NCBI GenBank assembly: GCA_023255235.1
Contig: JALRJA010000325.1
Location: 1 to 11,016, forward strand
Reading direction: 5' to 3'
Length of the DNA: 11,016 bases
Source: Flaviramulus sp.
Lineage (GTDB): Bacteria; Bacteroidota; Bacteroidia; Flavobacteriales; Flavobacteriaceae
This document shows positions 1 to 8,216 of this stretch, piece by piece. Each line of letters begins with the position of its first letter. Position 1 is the stretch's first letter. The position numbers and the translations under genes were made by a program. A model generated the notes under the pieces. The model was not told where the DNA came from, did no database searches, and was given only the letters and a program-made list of their open reading frames with translations.

Positions 1-484
1 CTAAAATAGGCGTGCCACCACAACCAATTCCCGGCATTAACGGGTTATCTTGATTTGCAGTTGAGCAAACCGCAACCGCTCCTCCTTTATGAACACATAA
101 CCATGCCCAACCAGAACCAAAACGCGTTGCTGCCGCTTTTGAAAAAGCATCCATAAAACCTTCTTTAGAACCAAAAGCATCATCAATAGCCTGTTTTAAA
201 TCGCCAGATAAATACCCTTTATCTTCAGGATTCATAACACTCCAAAACAACGAATGGTTATAAAAACCACCACCGTTATTTCTAACAGCCGCATTAGCCA
301 TATCTAAATTTGCAAGAATATCTTCAATAGATTGAGTTTCTAATGCTGTTCCTGCTATTGCATTGTTTAAATTATTGGTATATCCTTGGTGATGTTTAGA
401 ATAGTGTATTTCCATTGTTCTTGCATCAATATGTGGTTCTAAAGCATCATACGCATAGTCTAATTTTGGTAATTCAAAAGCCAT
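1..484 (-). CDS. sodA: Superoxide dismutase, Mn type (C-terminus cut by window edge)
   Basis: Converts superoxide to hydrogen peroxide and oxygen; cytoplasmic, with no signal peptide visible. The minus-strand frame starts at the ATG complementary to 482-484 and gives 161 residues before the edge, of roughly 200 usual for the family. The first metal ligand is His27 in MEIHYSKHH and the second is His77 in YNHSLFW. The last two ligands, in the DxWEHAYY motif, lie outside the window. Gly73 in the NNGGG stretch and Gln145 in TANQDNPLM match the residues that distinguish Mn enzymes such as E. coli SodA; Fe enzymes carry the active-site Gln at the first of these positions. The FGSGWAW motif (122-128) is intact. 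Metal use cannot be proven from sequence, and a cambialistic enzyme is possible. The gene is divergent from addA. Confidence 0.96.
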   Translation of the reverse strand, partial: MAFELPKLDYAYDALEPHIDARTMEIHYSKHHQGYTNNLNNAIAGTALETQSIEDILANLDMANAAVRNNGGGFYNHSLFWSVMNPEDKGYLSGDLKQAIDDAFGSKEGFMDAFSKAAATRFGSGWAWLCVHKGGAVAVCSTANQDNPLMPGIGCGGTPIL

Positions 485-521
485 AATTTTTGTGTTTTAA
501 ATATTAAAATTTTATTTTTTT

Positions 522-529
522 CAAATTTA
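522..529 (-). promoter_or_regulatory. Possible sodA promoter, -7 box
   Basis: Read on the minus strand this is TAAATTTG, an exact match to the Bacteroidota -7 consensus TAnnTTTG, 37 bp upstream of the sodA ATG. No TTG -33 element lies at the usual distance; the nearest TTTG is about 38 bp upstream. In AT-rich DNA such a match can occur by chance. Confidence 0.35.
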
Positions 530-560
530 AGTATAAATGTGGGTAATTAAAAATAATAAA

Positions 561-592
561 TTGTTATCAAACCATTGATAGTTTTTATCTTG
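561..592 (+). promoter_or_regulatory. Possible addA promoter
   Basis: TTG at 561-563 is followed after 22 bp by TATCTTG at 586-592, close to the Bacteroidota pattern TTG-N(17-23)-TAnnTTTG but one T short in the -7 box. Transcription would begin near 599, giving a leader of only about a dozen nucleotides before the ATG at 611. No Shine-Dalgarno sequence is present, as is normal in this phylum. Confidence 0.3.
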
Positions 593-610
593 TAGGCAAA
601 TTTTGGTTAT

Positions 611-3600
611 ATGCAAACCCGTAACCCGTTTACAATTTATAACGCTTCTGCAGGCAGCGGAAAAACATTTACCCTTGTAAAGGCTTATTTAAAACTGTTA
701 TTTGCTTCAAATAACCTGTATTTATTTAAAAATATTTTAGCAATAACCTTTACAAATAAAGCAGTTGCCGAAATGAAAGGGCGTATAATTGAAATGCTAC
801 AAGCATTTAGCGATAAGGCTATTTTAGAAACGCCAAACAGTATGTTTACAGCTATTGCCCAAGAGTTAGAAATGCAGCCTGAAACACTTCACCAAAAAGC
901 CAATAATCTTTTAAATGCAATTGTACATAATTATGCAGCTTTTGATATTTCAACCATTGACGGGTTTACACATAAACTCATTAGAACCTTTGCTCACGAT
1001 TTAAAACAACCCTTAAATTTTGAAGTTGAATTAGACATAGACACTCTTTTAAATGAAGCTGTTGATAGCTTGATAGCTAAAGCCGGAACAGATACCGAAC
1101 TCACAAATGTTTTAATTGAGTTTGCTATTGAAAAGGCAGACGATGACAAAAGTTGGGATGTGTCTTATGATTTTAACAAGGTTGCAAAACGGTTAGTAAA
1201 CGAAAATGATATACCCTTTATTGAAACCTTAAAAGACAAAACCTTTGATGATTTTAAAACCCTAAAAACACAGCTTAAAAAAGCTATTTTAACAACAGAA
1301 AACACCCTTGTAAATAAAGCAGAAAATGCCTTAAATCTTATAGAAGAAGCCGGCTTAGAACACAACGATTTTTCCGGAAGCTATTTACCAAAGTATTTTC
1401 AAAAACTAACTAAGCACGATTTTGACATTAATTTTGAAGCTAAATGGCAAGACGATATTGAAACTGCCACACTATACCCCAAACGCGTTTCAGGTGATGT
1501 GGCTTCTGTAATTAATCAAATTCAACCCCAATTAGCAGCCGCTTTTAATAACTGCAAACAGGCTATTTTTAAGCTTAAATTTTTAAAAAACATTTATAAA
1601 AACACAACGCCACTTTCAGTTTTAAATGCAATTAATAACGAATTAAGGGTTTTAAAAGAAGAGCAAAACAAAATGCTTATTTCAGAATTTAATACCATTA
1701 TAAGCCATGCAATTAAAAAACAGCCAACACCCTTTATTTATGAACGTATTGGTGAAAAGTTTAATCATTATTTTATAGATGAATTTCAAGACACATCTGT
1801 TTTACAATGGGAAAATTTAATTCCGCTATTAGGAAATTCGCTTTCAACCGAAACAGGAAGTGCTATGTTAGTAGGAGATGCAAAACAAGCTATTTATAGA
1901 TGGCGTGGCGGTAAAGCCGAACAGTTTATAAATTTATTTAATAAAAGCAATGAGCCATTTCCTTTTATAAAACAGCATGTAAAACAGCTTCCAGATAATT
2001 ATAGAAGTTTTAAAGAAATTGTAGATTTTAATAATGGATTTTTTACGTTTTTGGCAAATCAGGTTTTTAGTAATGAAGACTATAAAAGGCTTTATGAAAA
2101 TGCCAAACAAAACAGTAAACATACCGAAAATGGCTATGTAGAATTATCTTTTTTAGATTTTGATAAAGAAGACGATGCAGACCAATTATATTCAGAACAG
2201 GTTTTAAACACCATTAATAGCATTTGTTTAAATAAAGAGTATAAATATGAAGATATTTGTGTTTTAGTACGAAAAAAAAAGGAAGGTATTGCAGTAGCAA
2301 ATTATTTGAGCCAGCATGAAATACCTATTATGTCTTCTGAAACCTTATTAATAAACAATGCTCCTGAAGTTGTTTTTGTAAACAACATTATGGCACTTTT
2401 AATTCAACCTAAAAACAGCGAAATAAAAATAGCCTGTTTACATTTTTTAGCCACATTTTTTAATGTAGAAGATAAGCATGAATTTTTTACTTCACATTTA
2501 AACTTGTCATTACCTAACTTATTTAAAAGTTTTGAAAAATTTAATGTGTTTTTCAGCAGTAAAAACAGTTTAAAATTGCCACTATATGATTTAGCAGAAA
2601 CCATTGTGCGTAGTTTTAATTTAGTTGAAAAATCAAATGCTTACATTCAGTTCTTTTTAGATGTTGTTTTAGATTTTTCACAACAAAAGGGGTCTGATAT
2701 TTCGGGGTTTTTAGATTATTTTAATAAGAAAAAAGACAGTTTGAGTATAATTTCACCCCAAGAGCAAAATGCTGTTCAAATCATGACCATTCACAAATCT
2801 AAGGGTTTAGAGTTTCCGGTTGTTATTTTTCCTTATGCCAATTTAAATATGTATCAAGAAGTAGAACCCAAAGAATGGTATGGCTTAGATGCAGAAAAAT
2901 ATGCAGGGTTTTCACACATGCTTTTAAACTATGTTAAAGAATTTGAAAATTATGGCGAAACAGGTTTGACAATATTCAACAAACATCAATCTGAATTAGA
3001 GTTAGACAACATCAATTTACTCTATGTAACTTTAACCAGAGCTGTTGAACAATTATATGTTATATCAAAAAAAGAAATTTCTGCAAAAGGCGACCTTAAT
3101 ACCAAAAAATATTCGGGTTTATTAATAACCTATTTACAGCATTTAGGATTGTGGAACGATATAGAATTAAAATATCATTTTGGCACGCAAAAAAGAGCTA
3201 TTAAACCATCAAAACCTTCTAAAAAAGCAATTATACAAGAGCAATTTATTTCCAATTCAAAAGAATCTCAAAATATAAAAATAGTAACAAAATCTGGCTT
3301 ACTTTGGGATACCAATCAACAAGAAGCTATTGAAAAAGGGAATCTCATTCATGATATTTTAGCACAAATTAAAACCATTGATGATATTGATTTTGTAATG
3401 ACTGATTTTTTAAGTGCTTCTATCATTAACAAAAAACAAGCAACAATTTTAAAACCCATAATTAATAAAATTGTTACCCATTATGAGCTTAAAGACTATT
3501 ATAATTTAAAATACACCATATATAATGAACGAGACATTATTTTAAATAACGGTGTTGTTTTAAGACCCGATAGACTTGTAGTTCAAGGTGCTGAGGTTGT

Positions 3601-3748
3601 TATTATAGATTACAAAACAGGCGTTGAAGACAAAAAGCACGAGCAACAACTACAACTTTACCAAGATGCCTTAGAAACCATGAACTTAAAAACTAAAAGA
3701 AAAATACTGGTGTATATTAATGAGGATATTAAAATAAAAGATTTGTAA
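611..3748 (+). CDS. addA: AddA/RecB-type helicase-nuclease (UvrD-family helicase with C-terminal PD-(D/E)XK nuclease)
   Basis: ATP-driven DNA motor and nuclease that with AddB should unwind and resect double-strand ends for RecA loading. All superfamily 1A helicase motifs are visible: Walker A ASAGSGKT (Lys18), motif Ia TFTNKA (46-51), Walker B DEFQD (390-394), motif III VGDAKQAIYRWRGG (421-434), motif IV NYRS (463-466), motif V MTIHKSKGLEF (725-735) and motif VI LLYVTLTRA with Arg810. The C-terminal RecB-type nuclease is complete: His914, Asp987, Asp1000 and Lys1002 in IIDYKTG, and the Q1013-xxx-Y1017 motif. The 13-residue Asp-Asp spacing matches E. coli RecB. At 1045 residues it is somewhat shorter than Firmicute AddA. 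It could equally be named RecB-like, but the nuclease-bearing AddB partner downstream and the absence of recC and recD favour AddA. A run of nine A's lies inside the gene at 2272-2280. Confidence 0.93.
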   Translation: MQTRNPFTIYNASAGSGKTFTLVKAYLKLLFASNNLYLFKNILAITFTNKAVAEMKGRIIEMLQAFSDKAILETPNSMFTAIAQELEMQPETLHQKANNLLNAIVHNYAAFDISTIDGFTHKLIRTFAHDLKQPLNFEVELDIDTLLNEAVDSLIAKAGTDTELTNVLIEFAIEKADDDKSWDVSYDFNKVAKRLVNENDIPFIETLKDKTFDDFKTLKTQLKKAILTTENTLVNKAENALNLIEEAGLEHNDFSGSYLPKYFQKLTKHDFDINFEAKWQDDIETATLYPKRVSGDVASVINQIQPQLAAAFNNCKQAIFKLKFLKNIYKNTTPLSVLNAINNELRVLKEEQNKMLISEFNTIISHAIKKQPTPFIYERIGEKFNHYFIDEFQDTSVLQWENLIPLLGNSLSTETGSAMLVGDAKQAIYRWRGGKAEQFINLFNKSNEPFPFIKQHVKQLPDNYRSFKEIVDFNNGFFTFLANQVFSNEDYKRLYENAKQNSKHTENGYVELSFLDFDKEDDADQLYSEQVLNTINSICLNKEYKYEDICVLVRKKKEGIAVANYLSQHEIPIMSSETLLINNAPEVVFVNNIMALLIQPKNSEIKIACLHFLATFFNVEDKHEFFTSHLNLSLPNLFKSFEKFNVFFSSKNSLKLPLYDLAETIVRSFNLVEKSNAYIQFFLDVVLDFSQQKGSDISGFLDYFNKKKDSLSIISPQEQNAVQIMTIHKSKGLEFPVVIFPYANLNMYQEVEPKEWYGLDAEKYAGFSHMLLNYVKEFENYGETGLTIFNKHQSELELDNINLLYVTLTRAVEQLYVISKKEISAKGDLNTKKYSGLLITYLQHLGLWNDIELKYHFGTQKRAIKPSKPSKKAIIQEQFISNSKESQNIKIVTKSGLLWDTNQQEAIEKGNLIHDILAQIKTIDDIDFVMTDFLSASIINKKQATILKPIINKIVTHYELKDYYNLKYTIYNERDIILNNGVVLRPDRLVVQGAEVVIIDYKTGVEDKKHEQQLQLYQDALETMNLKTKRKILVYINEDIKIKDL

Positions 3749-3785
3749 TTTTTATTAAAAACTATGTAAAATTCTTATGAAATAG

Positions 3786-3816
3786 CTACGAATACGCAAT
3801 TTGTAGTATTTTTTTA
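3786..3816 (+). terminator. Intrinsic terminator after addA
   Basis: CTACGAAT (3786-3793) pairs with ATTTGTAG (3799-3806) through eight base pairs, one of them G-U, around the loop ACGCA. A TATTTTTTTA run follows. The structure lies 38 nt after the addA stop. It is a modest stem, but its shape and position fit termination of addA before the ompA promoter. Confidence 0.6.
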
Positions 3817-3830
3817 TATATTTGTCTTTG
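3800..3830 (+). promoter_or_regulatory. Probable ompA promoter region
   Basis: TATATTTG at 3817-3824 is an exact TAnnTTTG -7 box, but the nearest TTTG (3800-3803) is only 13 bp upstream. Alternatively TGTCTTTG at 3823-3830, with one mismatch, stands 19 bp from the same TTTG, the expected spacing. Either choice gives an untranslated leader of roughly 55-65 nt before the ATG at 3893. The -33 candidate lies within the 3' arm of the addA terminator. Confidence 0.5.
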
Positions 3831-3892
3831 TTAATAAAATTTAACAACTTACTTTTGTTTACAATTAACACTTAAAAATTAAATTTTTGAAT

Positions 3893-5281
3893 ATGAAAAA
3901 TCTTAGCAGATTATTGTTCGTTGCATTGCTAGTTATTGGATTAGGTAATGTAAATGCTCAAGACAAAAACAATCCATGGCAAATTACTATTGGAGTTAAT
4001 GCCGTTGATGCTTATCCATCAGGTGATGGAGGTGCTTTTAGTGAAACTATTTTTGATGAATACTTTAATGTTGAAGATCATTGGAATATTTTACCATCAT
4101 TATCTACTATCTCTGTATCTAAATACATGGGAGATGGATTCTCTTTTGGAGTTTCGGGTTCACTAAATCAAATCACCAAATGGGGTGATGTTCCTGGATC
4201 AAATCCTGAAGAAGTAAACACAGTAGATGATTTATCATACTACGGTGTAGATGGAACTATAAAATACACCCTTGGTGAATTAATTAACTCTAACACTTTA
4301 GAGCCTTATTTAGGTATAGGTGGTGGTTACACTTGGGTTGATGAAATTGGTGCTGGCACTTTAAACGGAACTTTAGGTTTAAACGTTTGGTTTAGCGATA
4401 ACGTTGGTTTAACGCTACAATCTAGCTACAAGCACGCCTTTGAAGATTACTTACAAACACATTTCCAACACTCAGCTGGAATATCTATTAAATTTGGTGG
4501 TGCTGACACAGACGGTGACGGTATTTATGATAAAGATGATGCCTGTCCTGAAGTTGCTGGTTTAGCAGCATTCAACGGGTGCCCAGATACAGATGGTGAT
4601 GGCATTGAAGACTCAAAAGATGACTGTCCTAACGAAGCTGGTTTAGCTGAAATGAATGGTTGCCCAGATTCAGATGGTGACGGTGTTGTTGATAGTGCCG
4701 ATAATTGCCCTACAGTAGCTGGTTTAAAAGCTTTAGCTGGTTGTCCTGATGCTGACGGCGATGGTGTAACCGATGGTGATGATGCTTGTCCTAACAATGC
4801 AGGTCCTGCAGCTAATAAAGGATGCCCATGGCCAGATAAAGATGGTGATGGTGTGTTAGACAAAGATGACAAATGTCCAGATGTTAAAGGAACTGTAGCA
4901 AACAATGGTTGCCCAGAAGTATCAGATGAAGTTCAAAAAACATTAAATGCTTATGGAAAAACTATTTTATTTGATACTGGAAAATCATCAATAAAAGCAC
5001 AATCTGCCAAAGTATTATCAGATATAGTTGCTATCTTAAATGAATATCCTATATCTAAATTTACAATTGAAGGTCATACAGACAGCGTTGGTAGCGAGTC
5101 ATTAAACCAAAACTTATCTAACTCAAGAGCAAATGCCGTAAAAGACTATTTAGTTAATAATGGTGTTAATGCTTCAAGATTAACAGCTGTTGGTTATGGT
5201 GAGTCTAAACCTATTGATTCAAACAACACCAGTGCTGGTAGAGCTAATAACAGACGTGTAGAAATTAACTTAGTTAAATAA
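3893..5281 (+). CDS. OmpA-family outer-membrane protein with thrombospondin type-3 repeats
   Basis: Outer-membrane protein that should tie the outer membrane to peptidoglycan. A signal peptide covers residues 1-22 (basic MKNLSR, hydrophobic core, likely cleavage VNA|Q). Residues about 24-203 are Gly- and aromatic-rich, with alternating patterns fitting a small beta-barrel. Five 27-residue calcium-binding TSP type-3 repeats of the form DxDGDGxxDxxDxCP..GCP occupy 205-341. The C-terminal OmpA domain (about 352-462) has EGHTD with Asp397 and LSNSRA with Arg412, the pair that binds diaminopimelate in this family, and their 15-residue spacing matches Acinetobacter OmpA. I start at the ATG at 3893 (462 residues); an in-frame TTG at 3887 would add only two residues and is less likely. 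The gene has its own promoter and terminator, so it is probably monocistronic and strongly expressed. It looks functionally unrelated to the add genes on either side. Confidence 0.95.
   Translation: MKNLSRLLFVALLVIGLGNVNAQDKNNPWQITIGVNAVDAYPSGDGGAFSETIFDEYFNVEDHWNILPSLSTISVSKYMGDGFSFGVSGSLNQITKWGDVPGSNPEEVNTVDDLSYYGVDGTIKYTLGELINSNTLEPYLGIGGGYTWVDEIGAGTLNGTLGLNVWFSDNVGLTLQSSYKHAFEDYLQTHFQHSAGISIKFGGADTDGDGIYDKDDACPEVAGLAAFNGCPDTDGDGIEDSKDDCPNEAGLAEMNGCPDSDGDGVVDSADNCPTVAGLKALAGCPDADGDGVTDGDDACPNNAGPAANKGCPWPDKDGDGVLDKDDKCPDVKGTVANNGCPEVSDEVQKTLNAYGKTILFDTGKSSIKAQSAKVLSDIVAILNEYPISKFTIEGHTDSVGSESLNQNLSNSRANAVKDYLVNNGVNASRLTAVGYGESKPIDSNNTSAGRANNRRVEINLVK
4505..4915 (+). repeat. Five tandem 81-bp TSP type-3 coding repeats
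   Basis: Units begin at 4505, 4586, 4667, 4748 and 4835, each encoding 27 residues that start D-x-D-G-D-G and end G-C-P. Each carries two cysteines and a run of Asp residues typical of calcium-binding thrombospondin type-3 repeats. The first four units are exactly contiguous. Two extra codons (Trp-Pro, 4829-4834) separate units four and five. The units are diverged at nucleotide level, so this is an old repeat array rather than a fresh expansion. Confidence 0.9.
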
Positions 5282-5310
5282 CAACTAGTTAATCTTTAAA
5301 AATAAGTTTT

Positions 5311-5347
5311 AAAAACGCTTCGGATATCCGAAGCGTTTTTTATTTTT
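5311..5347 (+). terminator. Intrinsic terminator after ompA (perfect palindrome)
   Basis: Positions 5311-5340 form a perfect 30-bp palindrome. As RNA it gives a GC-rich stem (ACGCTTCGG pairing with CCGAAGCGT) with an ATAT loop, flanked by A5 before and T6 after, then more T-rich sequence to about 5347. It starts 30 nt after the ompA stop. The A-run on the 5' side means it could also act on the opposite strand. It ends about 12 nt before the addB start codon. Confidence 0.9.
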
Positions 5348-5352
5348 ATACT

Positions 5353-8103
5353 ATGACAACCTTTATTCTTGATGTTTTAAATAATTTACAAAACAGTAAA
5401 GCAAACCTTTCAGAATTAAGCTTTATTCTGCCAAGTAAAAGAGCAGGTGTTTTTCTAAAGCATCAATTGCCAAAAGCTATTGATAAAACTATTTTTTCTC
5501 CAGAAATTATTAGTATTGAAGAATTTGTTGAAACACTATCACAACTTAAACCTATATCAAATACAGAACTACTTTTTGAATTCTATAACACCTACATAGC
5601 ACTAACAAAACAGGAAGACCCAGATACCTTTGAGTCTTTTTCAAAATGGGCACAAGTGTTACTACAAGACTTTAATGAAATAGATAGATACCTTATTGAG
5701 CAGGAAAAAATTTTCAATTACTTAAGTGCTATTCAAGATTTAAACCATTGGTCTTTAGAAGAAAACCAAACAGATTTTGTTACAAACTACTTGTCTTTTT
5801 GGAAAAAACTTTATAACTACTACAATCATTTAACCCAAAGTCTTTTAAATAAAAAACAAGGTTATCAAGGCTTAATTTACAGAGAAGCAGTAGCCAACTT
5901 AGAAACTTTTATTCAAAGTAATACTGGTAAACAATATGTTTTTATAGGTTTTAACGCTTTAAATACTGCCGAAGAAACCATTATACAAGAACTATTACAA
6001 AATGATTTAGCAAAAATTTATTGGGATATTGATACGGTTTTTTTAGAAAATCCAAAACACGATGCTGCCCTGTTTATCAGGCAACATAAAAACTGGCCGT
6101 TTTTTAAAAAGAACCCATTTAATTGGATAAACGAAAATTATTCTAAAGAAAAAAATATAAGCGTTTATGGAATTCCAAAAAATATAGGTCAAGCAAAACA
6201 CATTGGAATACTTTTAGAAAACTTGCAAAAAACCAATCCTTCGCTACAAAATACAGCAGTAGTTTTAAGTGATGAGAATTTACTAATTCCTGTTTTAAAT
6301 TCACTACCAAAAACACTAGATGCTCTAAACATTACAATGGGCTTTCCTTTAAAAGCAATTCCGTTGGCAACCCTTTTTGAAGCGTTATTTCATATACACA
6401 AAGCACCACATTTTTATTATAAAGACGTTGTTAATATTGTATCAAACCAATTTATAAGACCTTTATTATTTATTGATGGCATAGATTTATCTTCTAAAAT
6501 AATAGAAACCATAGATGCCAATAATTTGGTTTATTTAAGTCAAAAACGCCTACTTGAAATAACCAATAATAAAGCCCAAACTATAATTAATTTAGTGTTT
6601 TCAAACTGGAAACAATCTATTGAAACCGCCTTAAATAATTGTTTGCAATTAATACTTTTAATAAAAGCCGATTTAAACAATAACACCCGTGCCAATTTAC
6701 TTTATTTAGAATACACCTTTCGTTTTAGCGAACTTTTTAATGAGATTGTTAGACTAAATTCAAAATACCAACACCTTACAAGTATTTTATCTTTGCACAG
6801 TATTTACAAAGAACTTTTAAGCACTAATACACTCAATTTTCAAGGCGAACCTTTACAAGGATTACAAATTATGGGTATGCTAGAAACACGTGTTTTAGAT
6901 TTTGAAACAGTTATTATTTCATCTGTAAACGAAGGTATTTTACCTTCAGGAAAAACCAATAATTCATTTATTCCTTTTGATGTTAAATTAGAAAATAACT
7001 TACCTACTTACAAAGAAAAAGATGCTGTTTACACCTATCATTTTTACCATCTTTTACAACGTGCCAAAAACATTCATATTCTATACAACACAGAAGCCGA
7101 TACATTAACGGGTGGAGAAAAAAGCAGGTTTGTAACCCAATTAGAATTAGAAAAAATCCATACCATTAATCATCAAATAATTACACCAAAAGCACCCATT
7201 ATTTTACCTACTTTAAACATAGTAAAGAAAACTAAAACCTTACAAGATCAAATTATTCAAGTAGCAAAAGAGGGTTTTTCACCATCATCTCTTATTAATT
7301 ACATAAGAAACCCAATTGATTTTTACTATCAAAAAATATTAAAAATAAAAGAACAAGACAATGTAGAAGAAACAGTTGCAGAAAATACTTTAGGAACCGT
7401 TGTTCACAATACATTAGAAGATTTATACAAACCTCTATTAGATACCTTTTTAACTATTGAAACCCTTAGGTCTTTAAAATCTAAAATGGAAGAAAGCGTA
7501 CTATATCATTTTAAAAATGAGTATAAAGAAGGCGATATTACTAAAGGAAAAAACCTAATTATTTTTGAAATTGCAAAACGCTATGTATCTAATTTTTTAG
7601 ATTTAGAAATAAACGCTTTAAACCAAGGCGATACCATAAAAATAATAGCTATTGAGGCAGAGAATAGCGTTTTAATAAATATGCCCGAACTTAACGTTCC
7701 TGTTAAAATTAAAGGAAAAGTTGATAGAGTAGATATACGTAACGGTATAACCAGAATTATAGATTACAAAACAGGAAGCGTACAACAAAACCAAGTTGAA
7801 ATTATTAATTGGGAAGATTTAACCACCGATTATAAAAAATATAGCAAAAGCTTTCAAGTGCTTTGCTATGCCTATATGATGCTAGAATCAAAAAAACTAA
7901 ACACACCCGTTGAAGCTGGCATTATATCATTTAAAAACTTAAATGCGGGGTTTTTAAAATTTGCTCAAAAAGAATCTAACTACAGTAAACATAAAAACAC
8001 ATTAATTACTAAAGAAATTTTAAATAACTTTCAGATAGAATTAAAAAAACTAATTGCCGAAATATGCAACCCCGATATTGATTTTATTGAAAAAGAATTG
8101 TAA
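5353..8103 (+). CDS. addB: AddB-like PD-(D/E)XK nuclease subunit of the AddAB complex
   Basis: Predicted partner of AddA in double-strand-end resection; cytoplasmic. The N-terminal and middle part (about 1-630) resembles an inactive UvrD-like helicase. It has the AddB-type PSKRAG motif at 27-32, where active helicases carry Walker A, and a degenerate motif V region around 503-530, but no GxGKT. The C-terminal nuclease (about 640-900) is complete: FSPSSLINYIRNP (642-654), His685, Asp791 in KVDRVD, Asp804 and Lys806 in IIDYKTG, and Q835-xxx-Y839. The protein has only three cysteines (430, 838, 905), and the usual first cluster cysteine is Asn653, so the AddB iron-sulfur cluster seems absent. 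At 916 residues it is shorter than Bacillus AddB (about 1160). The ATG lies directly behind the ompA terminator, and I see no promoter of its own. Confidence 0.87.
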   Translation: MTTFILDVLNNLQNSKANLSELSFILPSKRAGVFLKHQLPKAIDKTIFSPEIISIEEFVETLSQLKPISNTELLFEFYNTYIALTKQEDPDTFESFSKWAQVLLQDFNEIDRYLIEQEKIFNYLSAIQDLNHWSLEENQTDFVTNYLSFWKKLYNYYNHLTQSLLNKKQGYQGLIYREAVANLETFIQSNTGKQYVFIGFNALNTAEETIIQELLQNDLAKIYWDIDTVFLENPKHDAALFIRQHKNWPFFKKNPFNWINENYSKEKNISVYGIPKNIGQAKHIGILLENLQKTNPSLQNTAVVLSDENLLIPVLNSLPKTLDALNITMGFPLKAIPLATLFEALFHIHKAPHFYYKDVVNIVSNQFIRPLLFIDGIDLSSKIIETIDANNLVYLSQKRLLEITNNKAQTIINLVFSNWKQSIETALNNCLQLILLIKADLNNNTRANLLYLEYTFRFSELFNEIVRLNSKYQHLTSILSLHSIYKELLSTNTLNFQGEPLQGLQIMGMLETRVLDFETVIISSVNEGILPSGKTNNSFIPFDVKLENNLPTYKEKDAVYTYHFYHLLQRAKNIHILYNTEADTLTGGEKSRFVTQLELEKIHTINHQIITPKAPIILPTLNIVKKTKTLQDQIIQVAKEGFSPSSLINYIRNPIDFYYQKILKIKEQDNVEETVAENTLGTVVHNTLEDLYKPLLDTFLTIETLRSLKSKMEESVLYHFKNEYKEGDITKGKNLIIFEIAKRYVSNFLDLEINALNQGDTIKIIAIEAENSVLINMPELNVPVKIKGKVDRVDIRNGITRIIDYKTGSVQQNQVEIINWEDLTTDYKKYSKSFQVLCYAYMMLESKKLNTPVEAGIISFKNLNAGFLKFAQKESNYSKHKNTLITKEILNNFQIELKKLIAEICNPDIDFIEKEL

Positions 8104-8110
8104 CATATTC

Positions 8111-8161
8111 TGTAAAAGCTGTTGCTTAAATTAGCTAAGTTTTTATTAAAACAGCTTTACA
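8111..8161 (+). other. Imperfect inverted repeat downstream of addB
   Basis: TGTAAAAGCTGTT (8111-8123) is complementary to AACAGCTTTACA (8150-8161) apart from one bulged A, with a 26-nt loop that itself contains a weak CTTA/TAAG pairing followed by TTTTTATT. It begins 7 nt after the addB stop. It may stabilise or end the addB transcript, but no T-run follows the outer stem, so I do not call it a standard intrinsic terminator. The rest of the 154-bp gap holds only the osmC promoter candidate. Confidence 0.4.
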
Positions 8162-8216
8162 AACTAAGTTCCTATTAATACTAATTTATAACAGCTACAA
8201 TTAATTTTTTAAACAC

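Noticed and set aside
1165..2604. Several 60-66-residue minus-strand frames inside addA (1165-1365, 1934-2122, 2404-2604)
   Set aside because: They are low-complexity Phe/Lys/Ile-rich antisense translations of AT-rich coding sequence, with no start context or homology that I recognise.
3954..4166. A 70-residue plus-strand frame inside ompA
   Set aside because: It overlaps the signal peptide and barrel of a well-supported gene in another frame and resembles no family.
4525..4905. A 126-residue open frame on the minus strand, rich in Pro and Ser
   Set aside because: It mirrors the periodic Asp-Gly codons of the TSP type-3 repeats; its Ser-Pro-Ser periodicity is an antisense shadow of the ompA repeat array, not a gene.
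5311..5340. The perfect palindrome as a transposon end, attachment site or operator
   Set aside because: The flanking A and T runs, the ATAT loop and the position just after a stop codon fit an intrinsic terminator; no partner repeat or transposase is present in the window.
611..8103. The helicase and nuclease genes as a phage-defence island
   Set aside because: The full AddA motif set and the AddB-like architecture fit the housekeeping AddAB recombination complex; there is no integrase, toxin or unusual composition around them.
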